From Enoplolaimus lenunculus (taxonomy: Eukaryota > Nematoda > Enoplea > Enoplida > Thoracostomopsidae): a stretch of 64,000 nt of DNA. The stretch is taken from contig JASANG010002611.1 in assembly GCA_030248215.1 (NCBI GenBank), forward strand, positions 1-64,000, written 5' to 3'. Below the pieces are notes generated by a model that was not told where the DNA came from, did no database searches, and saw only the letters and a list, made by a program, of their open reading frames with translations. Below, piece by piece: positions 21,191-35,000 of this stretch (position 1 is the stretch's first letter; each line of letters starts with the position of its first letter). Position numbers and translations under genes: made by a program.

Positions 21191-22015
21191 TTCAGGAGCA
21201 CTTCAATAATCCGAAATCCAAAATCCCAAAATTCTACCTATGACCAATTGCTAAATCCCTAAATTCCCAAAATCCCACCTTCGACCATATCCCTAAAACC
21301 CAAAATTCCAAAATCCCACATTCGACCATATTCCGAAATCCCAAAATCCCACCATCCACCATATCCCGAAATCCCAAAATCCCCCATATTCCGAAATCCT
21401 AAAACCCCAAAATCCTTCGACCTTGTCCCGAAATCCCAAAATCCCAAAGTCCCACTTTCGACCATATCCCTAAACCCCAAAATCAAAAAATCCCCCTTCG
21501 ACCTTATCTCGAAATCCCAAAATCCCAAAACCCCACCTTAGACCATATCCCGAAATCCCAAAATCCCGACATCCCACCTTCGGCCATATTCCAAAATCCC
21601 AAATTCCACTATATCCCGCAATCCCAAAATCCCAGCTTTGGCCATATCCATAAAACCCAAAATTCCAAAATCTCACATTTGACCATATCCCAAAATCCCA
21701 AAATCCCGAAATCTCACCATCCGCCATATCCCGATATCCCAAATTCGCCCCCTTTGACCATATCCCGAAATCCCAAAATCCCAAAATTCCACCTTCGATC
21801 ATGTGACGAAGTCCCAAAATCCCACATTCGACTATATCCCGAAATCCCGAAATACCACATTCGACCAGATACCGAAATGCCAAAATCTCAAAATCACACC
21901 TTCGACAATATCCCAAAATTCGAAAATCCCAAAACTTCTATTATACCCCAAAATTCTAAATTCGACTATATCCCGAAATCCCAAAATTCCACCTTCGACC
22001 ATATCTCAAAATTGT
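21191..22015 (+). repeat. Minisatellite of CGAAATCCCAAAATCCCACC type
   Basis: About 25 units of roughly 30-36 bp with core CCATATCCCGAAATCCC, AAAATCCCACCTTCGA. Open frames on both strands (up to 148 codons on the minus strand) are by-products of the repeat. Related AAAATCCCAATTTCCCGGG units occur at 39410-39905, also beside ACATGGGCCCGAATTT. Confidence 0.9.
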
Positions 22016-22062
22016 GATGGGATGGTGGGATTTTGGGATGGCAGCGAGGTTTACATGGGCCC

Positions 22063-24319
22063 GAATTTGTTGAAATCTGTTGAATTTGGTGTTATAATAC
22101 ATTTGATAAATTTTACCTGCGGTGCCATATCCACATGGTACTAAAATAACGATACCAGGGAACGGAGCTACGTCGGGGGGCGAGAGAGAAGCACTGCCTT
22201 AGGGATGTGGTCGTTCTACACTGACCGATTGCCATGTAACCTCGGGGTTTCAACTACCAAACCAACTGGTCTGAAGTCAAATTGTGTTGTGGTCACTGCG
22301 GTCCAACATGGTTGATATCGTGTTTAGCACCAGTAACTAAAGAATTACCAAAATCCATTGAACGAATGCCAGAAAACGCTGTTAAATTAAGAAAACGTCT
22401 GATTTCTAGGTTATTGATATATGATCGGAAATAAAATTTAATGTTTTGCTCAAAAATTTTAGAGTACATTCTGCTGAATAATGCTAAGAGCACACTTTAT
22501 TGTTTATCCTTTTTCTATGTTCAGAGGACTTTTAAGAAACAGTTGTTTGTCCAAAACTGAGCGTTTTTTATATTATTTTCAACTAGAACAAACACGCGTC
22601 TACATCATTTTCTTTTTTGTTTTCTATAAATTAAAATATTTGTGTTGATGATATAAGCGGCTAAATTACGGCACTGAGATCGGACTGTTAATTTTTAGTT
22701 TACTTATCTTTTATTGTTGCCCTAGCATAAGCTGCATGGGTGATATAGCGTTTAGCTTCATTCTAAAAATTGTTTCTGACCGTAACAACGTGTCAGCTTG
22801 CTATGTGGTACTTTGTATAACAAACAAGAAATGGCCTGCTTTGTATATAAGGCTTCTAAGCAAAGTGAGATTTCCAAATTTTCGCTTCCAGTTCTCAAAA
22901 CTGACTTTTGGTATGGCCTACAAAAGGTGATGATGCGAGTAATATGCCTCAACGAACGGCGATAACCGTACTCGCACTCTCGGCGCAGAGAGTTGCAAAC
23001 TGCCGTTGGGTTCCGGCAACAAGAATGGATGGAACCTAAAAGAAGAGCCGGAGCCGCCCTCGTACCCCCATTTGGGGACCCCCACTCTAAAGAGGGATCC
23101 GACCGTAAACTAGATTTTAAACAAACAATTGGTATAATGTTTTGATCGTCACAAGGAGACCTCACTCGGGAATTTTACGCTTGAGCGTGTAAAGGTTTTT
23201 TCAACTGTTGTTCATGTTGAGCGCCGCCCGACCTGAGCCATTTCAGAATATATACCTACGTAAAGCATATGCTTATGATTTAATCAATTTTCGATCCGGT
23301 CCTGTAAAGAAAGAAAAATGAACAATATTTTCATTCCGTGAATGCTAGTTTACATGTATCTTGGACTTAAGTCATGATAAGAGACTTTACTTTACGGATC
23401 GAAATTTTTGATAAGTTGGCTTGGCAGTCCCTGGAGGTTTCAACTGTCCCATTTTAAGGTTACCACTTGTAGCTCAAAACAAGGTGGTTTTTTGGGAAAA
23501 AATATGACCGAAAAAATGAATTTTTTTCTGTTTGTCCGGAAAAAGTGAAAAATGGAAAAAGCAAGAAATGTAAAATAAGCAGCACGGTGGGTGCGGTCTC
23601 TTTGGTTATACCACCCCTAGTCGACGTTTGCCCAAATATACTTGGATTTTGAGCCTTTTTACATATTTGAGCTTCTGATGACCTCCCCTGATCATTCCAC
23701 ACCCGAATATAAATTTTCGCAAACTCGATTTTCAAGGCATGATGAGTCAAATGACTGATTTAGCACGCTGCCTACGATCATGATTCAGCGCCAAATCTGA
23801 CAATAACTCTTCAGCCAGACGTCTGATTGGTGAATATTTAACAATTTATTCGCCTTTAGCTCCGCATCCTGCGCCGAATGGTACATAATTTGTCTAATTT
23901 TTCGGCAAAAAAATTTGGGTCCAATGGCATAATTTTGGCCGTGGAATTATAAGGTGAGGTCATCAGAACATCAGAAACTAATGAGTGGAGCGAGCTAAAC
24001 TAGTCACACTTGTTTTTTGTATTATATTCCAAGACACTTTCACTTTTTGATTTCCTCTTTTTATACATCAAAACCATGCAATTGCTGAAACCTCGCGAGC
24101 AAAGCGAGTTTGAAGCTAGACGTATTCTTGTGATAAATCATATAGTTAATGCAAGCTTATAATTTTGTGCGCCCTAACTTTGGCCCCACCGTGAGCGAAC
24201 CGAACCAGATGCCAATGTAGTTTTATATTAAATCTCGTGGCAAAGCTTCAACTTAGAAATCCATTTATATATTCATATGCTGTAACTGTCGCTTTTTTCG
24301 AACATATAAATGTGTACTG
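22063..24319. other. Intergenic, with a GC-rich dispersed repeat patch
   Basis: The tract ends in ACATGGGCCC at 22053-22062. After that I see no gene I can support. A GC-rich patch at about 23040-23100 (ACCCCCATTTGGGGACCCCC) resembles part of 60093-60300, so it is a dispersed repeat. The stretch 22150-22320 is less AT-rich than its surroundings but matches no RNA I recognise. Confidence 0.4.
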
Positions 24320-24518
24320 CACTGCAAAAAATGGTGAGTCAAATTGACTCCCTCTGAAATAGGCTTTTCCTGACTACACAAACTGTGTCAAAATTCGACT
24401 CCGCCAGAGTCAAATTGAGTCAAATTAGACTCAGGCGGAGTCGAATTTTGACTCAGGTTGTGTTGTCAGGAAAAGCCTATTTCGATGAGAGCCAATTTGA
24501 CTCACCATTTTTGCAGTG
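24320..24518. mobile_element. Foldback MITE, second copy of the CACTGCAAAAAATGG family
   Basis: A 199-bp hairpin from CACTGCAAAAAATGGTGAG to CACCATTTTTGCAGTG, flanked by TG on both sides (TA at the other copy). The internal words GACTCCGCCAGAGTC and GGCTTTTCCTGAC have inverted partners. Confidence 0.82.
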
Positions 24519-24661
24519 TGGTGGCCACATACACACGGTCACTGTTAACGTGTTGCATGTATTATTTACATGTCATCTACCAAACGTTGTTTTACATCAA
24601 AATTAGCACGGACTTCAGAAACTAAATACTCAAATGTAAAAGTTACCATATATATTAAGTA

Positions 24662-24975
24662 TATGAGACACGCTCGTCCCGGTGCATACGAATTTATGCA
24701 TGCAATGCACATGGTATAGTATGCTTGTCGCCAACATATTGTTGACATATACTCGTCGATAGAAGCAGTAGGCCAAAGGCGGTCTGGGTGGGGCAGCGGT
24801 AGGTAACAGCATCTACGTTTACACGCAAAAGGTCGCTAGTTCGAATCCACCTGCAGCATGCTATCCCAGCTCCTTGTTTAAAAAGGTCTGATGTCCCTGA
24901 TTCTATCTAGACTGATATGGGAGCTATGCCGTGAGCGCAACGGTAAATTGTCGCGCGATGAACAATGTAAGCATG
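24662..24975 (+). mobile_element. tRNA-derived SINE-like unit 1
   Basis: A tRNA-like head at about 24785-24856 has an A-box-like GTGGGGCAGCGGTAGG and a B-box-like GCTAGTTCGAATCCACC, about 40 bp apart. Around it are sequences shared with the next unit (GTGCATACGAATTTATGCAT; CGATAGAAGCAG). It is not a functional tRNA: there is no plausible acceptor stem. Confidence 0.65.
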
Positions 24976-25270
24976 TGAGACATGCTTGTTCTGGTGCATA
25001 TGCAAAATATGTATGCATGCAGTGCATATTTTATAGTATGCTTGCCAGAAGCATACGATCGCCAATATTCGACGATAGAAGCTGTTGACAGGTAGGCTAT
25101 GTGGCGCAGCGATAAGAGCATCTGACTGACACGCAGAAGTTCGCCAGTTTGAAAACACCCGTAACCAGCTTTTCCAGCTGCTTCAGTTAAAATGTTAGAA
25201 GTTTCGGTACTACCTAGCCTGACATGCTTATACAGTGTGATACATAGCTAGTGCAGATGTGAGATGTTTA
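24976..25270 (+). mobile_element. tRNA-derived SINE-like unit 2 (tandem partner)
   Basis: This unit repeats the layout of the first: TGAGACATGCTTGTTCTGG, GCATGCAGTGCATATTTTAT, CGATAGAAGCTGTTGACAGG, then a tRNA-like head at about 25099-25172 (GTGGCGCAGCGATAAGAGC and AAGTTCGCCAGTTTGAAAAC). The two units differ at many positions, so the tandem is old. Confidence 0.62.
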
Positions 25271-26048
25271 GATGGTGCTAGCAACAGGGATCCAAAGATA
25301 TTCTAATCCCAACAAAATTTTATTCCTGTTAAAACCATGGTGCTAAGTATACTATGTTAAGCACACTATTGTTGGCGTCAGGGGCGTAGTCAGGATTATA
25401 TTTGGGGTCAGTCATTACTGTTATTACTATATTTTGACCTGAAAAATTTCCTTGAGATTCTAAAGCCTGATAAAACTGCGTTTTTCTTGTTTCTTGAATT
25501 TTCAGAAGGAAGCGTACCCTTTATCAGACCCTTTCTTGTGTTGGACCAACTTCAGCTCAATATTAACACTAGCTGTTTTCCTCATATTCTTAGGTTCTGG
25601 ATAAGCATAAGAACACAAATCCGCCTGATGTCAAGCAGTGTAGCTGAGTGACGCGCTTCACTGAATCATATAGGAGTCATCGTTTCATGTGAAACAGATG
25701 CTATATATTCGAATCTGCGAACTCCCTCACTTAAATTATTTTAATTTTGAAAGAATTGCTTTTCTCTGCATTCTATTTCCAGCCCCTATAGCCTTTCCTG
25801 GGGAGCTTCTAGTGCTTTGCGAATAGCACGGTTTGTTTTCGTATCACATAAACATCAAATACGCAGTCATATGCATACTTACGTGATATTACAATCTTGT
25901 AATAGTTGATTGTGCACAATCTAGGTCATGGAAATAGTTTTGATTTAAGTTGAATTCTGATGTTTATTTTACAAAAACATCTGTATACTATAGCAATTGC
26001 TACAACTGCACTCTGTTGCATGGTCAACCTCATTGCAAGTCCGCGGAG
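25271..26048. other. Upstream region of the RGS gene
   Basis: It includes a single GGGGCGTAGTCAGGAT end (about 25382) and the possible SINE head. An in-frame ATG at 25950 would lengthen the RGS N-terminus by 33 residues without a stop. I see no clear core promoter. Confidence 0.35.
25639..25720 (+). mobile_element. Possible third tRNA-like SINE head
   Basis: TGTAGCTGAGTGACGCGC resembles an A box, and ATATTCGAATCTGCG about 60 bp on resembles a B box. No body shared with the two units upstream was seen. Confidence 0.35.
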
Positions 26049-29000
26049 ATGATAATTATGGCTGTGCCTCGTTTGCGATGCAAGCCTGGCTCAAGCAGTG
26101 GAGCAAAGCAGCATCCAAACCTCATCGTATATAGGAAAGTTAGTCCGTATATAATTCGATAATTTCGCTGCAAACGTATTTAGGAAAACGTATTTCAAAG
26201 TCTTTATGTTGTATATTAAGCATTAATGTGTTTTTGCAACAATCACCCTTCGTGATAGTGTCCGCATGGATGTTCAAGAATTGCATATGTGTTCTTCTAA
26301 CTAATTTACTTACGTTCGTATTTAAGGCCATGTAAACTCTAGCAACTATAGGTTTTGTGACATAACTGATGTTTTCATAACCATGCGTTCTGCAGAACGT
26401 AACCTGTGTACCCGGTATAGCACGATGACAGTAGATAGGACCGAGTTTGGCATAAAAATGTGATTCCATTACGACTGAATATATAAAATATATATGTAAC
26501 TCTTCCAGATGGAGAAGATGGTAGACAAGATGCTGGAAGAACGTACTGGTGTTCCTGTACGACATGTTAAGAGCTTTCTTACCAAAATACCGAGTGTTTT
26601 CACGGGTATGTTTAGTTATAGCCAATGGTTGCAGTAGGAGTTTCAGTCGATGTATATGTACTAAATTATCCGCGAAAATGTTACGCACACTTGCCATTGT
26701 ACATAATTTGATAAGGTTTGTGTACGTATCGTATAGTTATAGTTTTCCTCCAGGAAGCGACACTATTCTAAAAAATTCTGGAGCCATAACCGCAACCCGG
26801 ATAATAATTTCAAATCTATTGTTCCTTCCATGGCCTAAGGTATCTAAAGTGTTTACGTGACAATGTTTAACATCTCAAGCCTAGGTATTATAAAGAGGTG
26901 GCTAGGATTAACGCTTTTATTTTTGCTTCGGCTTAGGCTTAATTATGTTCTTATTTTTACGCTGAAGTTTAGCCTTAGCGTTAGGAATAGTACTCTTCTG
27001 AAATATATGCTGTTAAGTGCGCCCTTAGATATCGCTGGTCATCTTTATCAGGTTTTGCAGCGTTTTTGTAAGCCAATAAATATTGTCAATATACACAAAC
27101 ACATACAAACATTTAGATTACATGTATAGCAGAAAAAATATGCAAAAGTTAAAGTATGTCAATCAGTTCCATGATAGTGGACATAAATATAAATGATGGT
27201 TTCACCTTTTTTGAAGTTTTAAAATAGTCGACGAGTTAAAATTCCGGAGCTGGATGTCGGTTTTTTGCCGAAGCCAGATATCCGGTCGCTCCCTGTTATA
27301 TAAGAGCCATTAACATGTTTTGCTCTATTTCTATAGATGTATTGAGTTTTTTATGTTTGAGCTAACGATCACTAAAGAGATCAAACTTGTTGCTGGTTTG
27401 TTTCAGGCATGGACTTGATTACTTGGATCCAAGAAAATCTGCCAGTATCTGATCAAGGTTGGTTCGCCAAGTCTCAGTTTTATAACGGCTTTTTAATGCG
27501 TATGGAGTGAATCTGTATATTTGGTTTACGCCTGCAGATTTAGCATGTTTGCCTCTGGTTTTCAAGAAGTTATATACTTAGCATCTTAGCAGTCTTTTAA
27601 TGTCATGCCGGGTGTAAATTTGTCCATGTTCTTGTCCTGGCCCAGAAGCCTTTGATGGTTTTGAAACATGAAAGGTACTTCAGTTTTAGCTATATATAGA
27701 TACCTATATATTATTGTTCCTGAAAATTAATGAATTTGAAGTTTTTTGCACTGATGGTGATGATTTTACAGCCGAAGCGCTTCATCTTGCGCATCAAATG
27801 GCTTGTCATGGATATTTATTTCCAATCGACGATCACGTCCTGACTGTCAAAAATGATGGAACTTATTATCGTTTTCAGGTACGTAAGTATATATGGACTC
27901 TACGAGCAGGGCAATCTTTTTCGAAATGAATCGATATTAGTTATTTCTTTATTTAAACAAACTTGAAGAATTATCCATCGATTCGTGCGAATCAGGGTCG
28001 GTATTCTTGAATGTGTGTAGCATTTGTCATTAGTTGGTGATAGGTTTTATACCTTTCGAACCAGCTAAAATTAGGTATGAAATGCAGCAGTTTTTAGCAT
28101 TTGATTTGTCCTACATCTATGCTAATCTGGAGATTTGCAGGTACAGGAGTTCGTGAGTTTGAAAATCTATGCCTAAGTAGTTATAGGTGCTATATGTATT
28201 TGAGAATTTGGGCTCCAATGAACATGTACTAGTTACTGGCATACAAGCAAGTCAGCAATCTGCATCGAATCATGGCATTATTTTGATCTTGTAGCACAAT
28301 TAAGCACTGAAATCGAAAAGCATAATTTACTGGCTACCCTTATTTTTATAGCCAATGATTCAAATTATGTGTACGTACGTACCATTTTATTTTGAATCAA
28401 AATACATTTTTCAAAATAAGTAATTTATTTTGAATACGAACAGATTCGGTTGTGTACCGTTTGAATGTTGATTTAACGTTTATATAATTGGAAAACCAAT
28501 ATTTCAGACGCCTTACTTTTGGCCTTCCAATTGCTGGAAACCAGAAATGATGGACTACGGTAAGAATGAGGGATTCTCTTGACTTGGTTTTTACAATTCG
28601 CACAACGGATATATATTTTGTAATAATGGCGTAGTACCACCTCCAGGGTGGCAACAAAGGTTTGGATTCGGATTTGGCAAAAATTTGAGGTTCGGATTCG
28701 GATTCGGTTGTGGAAAAGCCGAATCTAGCAAAGTTCGGCAATATGTTTTTTCATGTTTAAGCAATAAAATTTTTAAATACCTTGCTATAAAAATAAATAT
28801 TTTTTATTTCAGGTGAAAAATCTCAGAACTGACGTCGGGACGAAATATATTAACGTATTGAAAGTTATACGGCTGGCATTGCGTTGATATTCTGAAACAA
28901 ATTACAGATATATCTGAAATTTGCAACATGCAGGGTCCGGATTCGGTTTCGGATTCGGCAAATTAGCACTGGATTCGGATTCGGTCAAATCGTGGATTCG

Positions 29001-32000
29001 GTGCCACCATGACCACCTCAATTGCGCTAAAACACTTTATTGTGAGGAATAGAAACACACAACTCGGTTGAGAAGCTAACTTTCTTAAGAAATGCTAACT
29101 TCCTTGAGAGACACTTTATACTATAACTACAATTTCCTTATCATTTTTTCTGCTCTTTTTGGTAGTAATGTGCTGAAACAAATTTTGATCAATATACATT
29201 ATGTTAAAAAGTTTATACCCATACCGATTTTAATACATCATGCTTGAAGAATTGTTAGCAATGGTACATTACACAATTATAAATGTGACCATTTTAATCA
29301 GCAATCGGGAACAACTACAGTACCAGTGAGAACTGTTCGTTTCGATCATTTTTCAACCACAAACACTGCTAGATTCTAGCAAGTGAAATAAAAAGTTATG
29401 CAGCTTACTGTCATGTGCAAAAAGTATCGGCAAAAAGAATGATTTTTAATGGCGATGATGACATCAAGCAAACACGAGATTACATGCTTACAATAGAGAG
29501 CAGTTTTGATATCACCCTTGAAAATATTTCTGTTTGATACCGATGAGTGGAGCGTAAAGGCATCACGTGGCCGTAGGATTACATATGTGTTGAGTATTAT
29601 GCTTGTTTCAAACTTAATAACCATGCGCAATGTAATATTGCTAAAAAATTTTTGTTAAAACATTTTAACTGATTTTGTTGCCCTAACTTCTGGATAAACT
29701 AAATTTATTCGTGTTGTAATTATTTCAGCTGTATACTTGTGTAAACGAACAATGCAGAACAAAGCTCATTTGGAATTGGAAGATTTTGAAGCTGAAAGTT
29801 TGGCGAAGTTACAAAAAACTCACAGCCGCCGATGGGAATTTATATTCATGCAAGCTGAAGCTCAGTACAAGTATGATTGCTTAGGTTCTTTGCGAAATTA
29901 TATACGAGTGATACGTATAACAACAGGGTGCAAGCGGGATTTTGATTCTGATTGCAGGTTCAATCGGAATCGTAAAGGCAATATTTGCATTTCCTGTGCT
30001 GTTTTGTTATCTTAATTAGTGGTTCTGTTATAAAACTATAACAGCAGGGTGCAAATGGGATCCCGATTCAGATTGCAGGTATTATCGGAGTCGTCATGGG
30101 AATATTTTCATTTTCTGCGCTGCTTTATTATCATAATGCTTCGTTTAATAGCTGTTATTAAACTGTAAATGTGCACGCTAACTCTTCACAAGACAGAAGC
30201 AGTGCTGAACACTCTGAAAGTATATTGTAATGGCTCATAGAAAAAGCATATCGTAAGATTCACCAGGAAAGAAATTTGTGTGGTGTCTGAAAATTTACAG
30301 TTCCGATTTCGGTATATATTTGCTGTTCCGGTGTTGGTATGTTCTAAATCCGCTTGGCACGCTGCATGCATACCAGTTTAGTGGTACATCAGACGACCTT
30401 TGATATTTGTATTTTTATTAGAATGATGTTGCTGCAATGATTATTATTTAGGGTCGATAAAAGACGGGACCGGCAAGAACGACAAATTATGGATAGCCAG
30501 GAGCGCGCTTTTTGGGACGTTCATAAACCAGTCGTAAGTATCATTCATTATTATAAAGTAAGAGATAAAGATAGTACCTCAAAATATAAACACTGCAAAG
30601 TATTGGTTTTTATATGTTTTCAATATTTCTTTTCAACTTCAAAAATCAGTTACAAATTTCATAATTTGGTGTCGGAGATACAACTCGGCTTTCAATATAA
30701 TTTAATCTATACGTCTGCCGGCAAAATGTTTCCTATTGGCTGTGTTTCCGAAATCATACTGAAGTATTTACAAAGTTGTGCGTAAGTAATTTCTAACTCG
30801 TAAATACAGTCCCAGTTTGAACAAGCTTAATATCTCTGAATTTTCAGTCTGTTAAATATCAAGTTTGGTTAGTGACTTAATATAGAGTTGCTTAACTAAA
30901 TACGCTTTTTATAAGTGACAAATTGGGTGATCTTATGCTTAGCACATACTTGAGCATGAGGTCTTAGTTCAGTATGGTTTCAGAAACTCAGTCATTGGCA
31001 TTTGAATAGGTGTATACATGTACTTGGGTTAAGCCATTTGTGATTGATTCGTTTTAGTTGTTATAATTAAAAAATTTATCAGTTTTACTATTGTTTAAAT
31101 CATTACTATTTGTGAAACGCATTCTAATCTTACGGCTTTATTACGAAAATTGCCTCTTTGTAGCCTGGTTGCGTCAACACAACCGATGTTGATTTTCGCA
31201 AAGTCAGCCGTGCTGATCGTGAACACAACTCGGTAATGGTCATTTATAAGTTTCTTTAAGATTTTACATTTACATCAGCAGAAGTGAACAGATTATGCTA
31301 GTTATATACAATATATTTTAAGCAACAAGTGTTGTTGGGTCTAATTTTCTATTTTTATTTTTGCAAGATACCATACGTAGGTAAATTACACAGACTTGTA
31401 AACTGTGGTGTGTTTTGCGAATCATGCTTATTAACTTGTTCGTGTTATATGCATTATTCCTAAAATATAAATAGTAAGTTTTTGTATGAAAATATAAATA
31501 TAGGATTTGCCGTTTCTTGCTAAATGTCTATTCATGTATGGTTTTTGTCAGATGTCCCCTCACGTTAGCGGAAAATCTAATCAATCTGACTGTGATGCTC
31601 TCAAAGAAGAAGTAAGCGATAATTTTTCAACACACGCGTTGTTAGGGCTAGCTTAACAGTAAGGTATCTTTGCAAAAGATTTGCCCAAGATAGGGTTGTA
31701 TGTAGATGGACATGGGCTTTCTACTTTTCGGTAGAAATATGTATTTTATTTATGTTTAAAGAGATATACGGAGATGCATTCTTACGGAGAGCCTGTTGCT
31801 TCTTCTAATTTAGGTTTGGAACAAAACGTCAAAAGTTGCGAAAGGCTAGTCGAAAATGTATTAATATTTGTTAAAGACTTTAGTCAAAAATGCATTAGTA
31901 TTTGTAAAAGACTTTAGTCGAAACATTATTAATATAATTCGAGTTTCACTCTAGTATACGTAGCTGATATATGCAAAGATAACACTGTGTTTCTTATTTA

Positions 32001-35000
32001 GATTCGCTTGCTGGATAACCGTCTCGGTTGCAATCTGTTGAAAACCTCAAAAGTATTTGAATCGTAAGTACATGCATTCCATAGGTGTTTTTAATTAATA
32101 ACTGCTTGAAATTTCTTTCAAGTTGATTTTGCCAGTTTTTACTTTTAATTTTGTCAGCAATAAACAAAATAATACATTGAAATCTCAAACATATTTGTTG
32201 AACGCTGAGGAACCTTGAAATTGTTATATCAAGACAACAGCCGCTTTATGTACGCTAACAATTCTTGCAAGCTGGATAGCAACATTTATTAGCTTGTTTT
32301 GTATGTGCCGGCTAGTCGGTGTTTCGCCATTCTGGGTATTCGCTCGCATCCTGCTATGTTCCGTCTGATGACGTCAGATAGTTTGGTTCTAGATTCGTAA
32401 CTTATTGGGATCAACGACTTGAATATGACGGCTTTATTACGCCATCAGACCCTCCCAACCCGTGGATATTTGATGTCCCAGAGCTATGGCTTGAAGATAA
32501 AGCCTGGTAAGCTAAGCACGTGTGTAAAACGTATATACGTAACATAGTTTGATTCGTTAAACCTGAAAACTGGGTAACACTTTGTTTTGTAGTCTTTCTC
32601 AAAAGAGCTTTAGTAAAGTTGTTCCATTCTTTTTCACTTGTTTTAATAAAGTGAAGGTAGGATAATATGTTTGCTCTGTACCTTGAATCCACAGACACGG
32701 ATTATTAAAGTTAGCAGCACAATTATTTGGATTAGTTGAGAGAAGCGCATTTTATCATTGATTAGGTCATTTTTCAGCCTTGAGATCTCTCCGCGCCGTG
32801 TGAAACGTTGGTCGCTATGTTTGGAGGAGCTTCTAATGGATCCTCTTGGGCAAGATAACTTTATGAAATTTTTGGAAAAAGAATATGCAGCGGAAAATCT
32901 CAGGTAGGTTATCAAGTTACATTGCCATTAGTTGACGTCTTTTCTTTTATGTTAAGTGGTGTTAACAATGTATACTTGCTTTATACAGAATGGCTAATAA
33001 CAAAGCTCTAATATTTTTGAGCGAAGCGAAACTCCGAGCGAAGCTTGGAATATCGCGAAGCATTTTATGTTTTGCACTCTGGGGTCGAAAGGTGGATGTC
33101 CGTCAGAAAAGAATCTGAACGGCTAAACCGATTTTGATAAACTTTTTTATTTGAAAGCCAATTATGCTGGGGTGTTAACCTCGCTTTGGGGTTTTGAACT
33201 TTAAGCCGTTTATTAGCTACAGGCTAATTTGCATAATTGGTTAAGCCTAAATTAGGACTTTCTACATTTTTTCACTAATTATTACAGTTAGAAGCAATCT
33301 AATTTCAGCATTAGAGGGTTTTTGGGTGCTAGAAATCTGCATAGACTGTTTGCAAACCTCCAGAGCCGATTATTGAGTAGTTAGCTAATAGATAATTTAC
33401 ATATTAGCATAGTTTATAAGGCTAAATTAGGACTTTTTACAATATTTCAATAATTATTCAGGTTAAAAGCAATATAATTTCAGCACTAAAGAATTTTTAG
33501 GTGCGAATAATTTGAATAAATTGTTTACAAACCTGTAAAACCGATAGTTGAATATTAGCTTAAATGACAAGACAAAATTAAAATTGAAATTACTTCAAGA
33601 ATTGTTAAGAATTCCCTTAAATTACTGAAGGTTTTTGGGCGCTAAGAATGTGAATAAATTGTTTACAAACCTCTAAAACCCTTAATTGAGTAGCTAGGTA
33701 ATAGATAATTTGCATAGTACTTTGCTTGCTTACGTGTGTTCGAGCTTCGCTCAATAAATGTAGTCTCATTACGACTGGTTGTAAGGACGCTGTGAAGTGG
33801 AGAACTGTAATTAGGTAATTATTTTAAGATTTCTATTGTGTTTGATAGTTTCACTGTTATTTAGATTTTACATAGCCGTTAAAGATCTCGTATACTCTGC
33901 CAACAGCGATATTGTAACGAAAGCCCGTGCTGTCTACGAGTACGTTACATTGTATTGTTGGTATTTTCCAAAAGCATTTTAGGCGTTTAAGTGTTCGTAT
34001 AAGATTGCTGAATGAATTTTATAAAGAATACGTATTCAAGTTGCCAAATGTTGTCCGGGTCCTGGTGTATTTTAGAAAAATGCAAAAAATATGTTAAATT
34101 CCAAAACGTTTGATTTGTGTTTGACGAAATATGATTAGGTTGCAGAATTTCGTAGACTTGCATAACAGTCGATTATATGGAAAAACTTAGGTACACATGG
34201 TAAGTTATGCACGCTTTGTGTGTTTCTCTAAATCATTATTAGTGTGATGTTTGGCTATCCATTCTTACTCTTTCGTAACTTTTTTGGTTTGCCAAAAGTG
34301 CTAACTATTGTCTTCGATTTCAGTGAATTTTTTGGACCAAATGCGGCATTTCCAGTTAACGTGGATAGCAAAATCGTTGAAGTCACTCGCGCAAATCTTG
34401 AACAGCCGTCACGGTGGGCGTTTGACGAAGCACTGGTGAGTTAGGTTTCTCAGGCGAATGAGTATGAAGATTTTCGATCACCAGGTATATCATGAAATCA
34501 AGGTTCACAATCACGTTCTTGATTCTACCGAAGTCCTTGAAATTACCTTTTGTTTTAAGCGGAGCTATAATAAAGCAGTGCAGAAGTAGCATTGTTAGAC
34601 AAAATCAATATTTTTAGACGCATATCTACAAATTGATGAAAAACGATTCCTATCAACGATTTATACGCTCTGACATGTATAAAGAGCTTGGTGCTAGGAA
34701 AAAGGTACGTATGCCAAATAGCTTTATGTTGGTATTTTAGTTGAAAAATGTTAGTGTTGTTTAATGCAATGGCAGCGAAACATAAATTTAATCACCGAGG
34801 GCAAACATTTAAAGGGCTGGTTATTTTCTCCCATGTGAACGTGAAGTCACTAGGAATGTGAACAGGCGTTAACAGAATAAAAACTAATACCGTAGTTAGA
34901 ACAGCATATTATTTAATTTGTATAAGCGTTTGTGCGCTATTGGCTTTACTGTTTTCGGCCATGTGAAATTCAAATATTGCGTTTAGAAATTGGAACACTT

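Noticed and set aside
21470-22144. Minus- and plus-strand frames of 110-148 codons in the CCCAAAATCCC minisatellite
   Set aside because: Low-complexity repeats (GFWDFGI, ISQNPKIPKS) track the DNA unit. No domain is present.
24785-24856. Functional tRNA gene
   Set aside because: A- and B-box-like words are present, but no acceptor stem or proper anticodon arm can be formed. A similar diverged head occurs 300 bp on, so SINE fits better.
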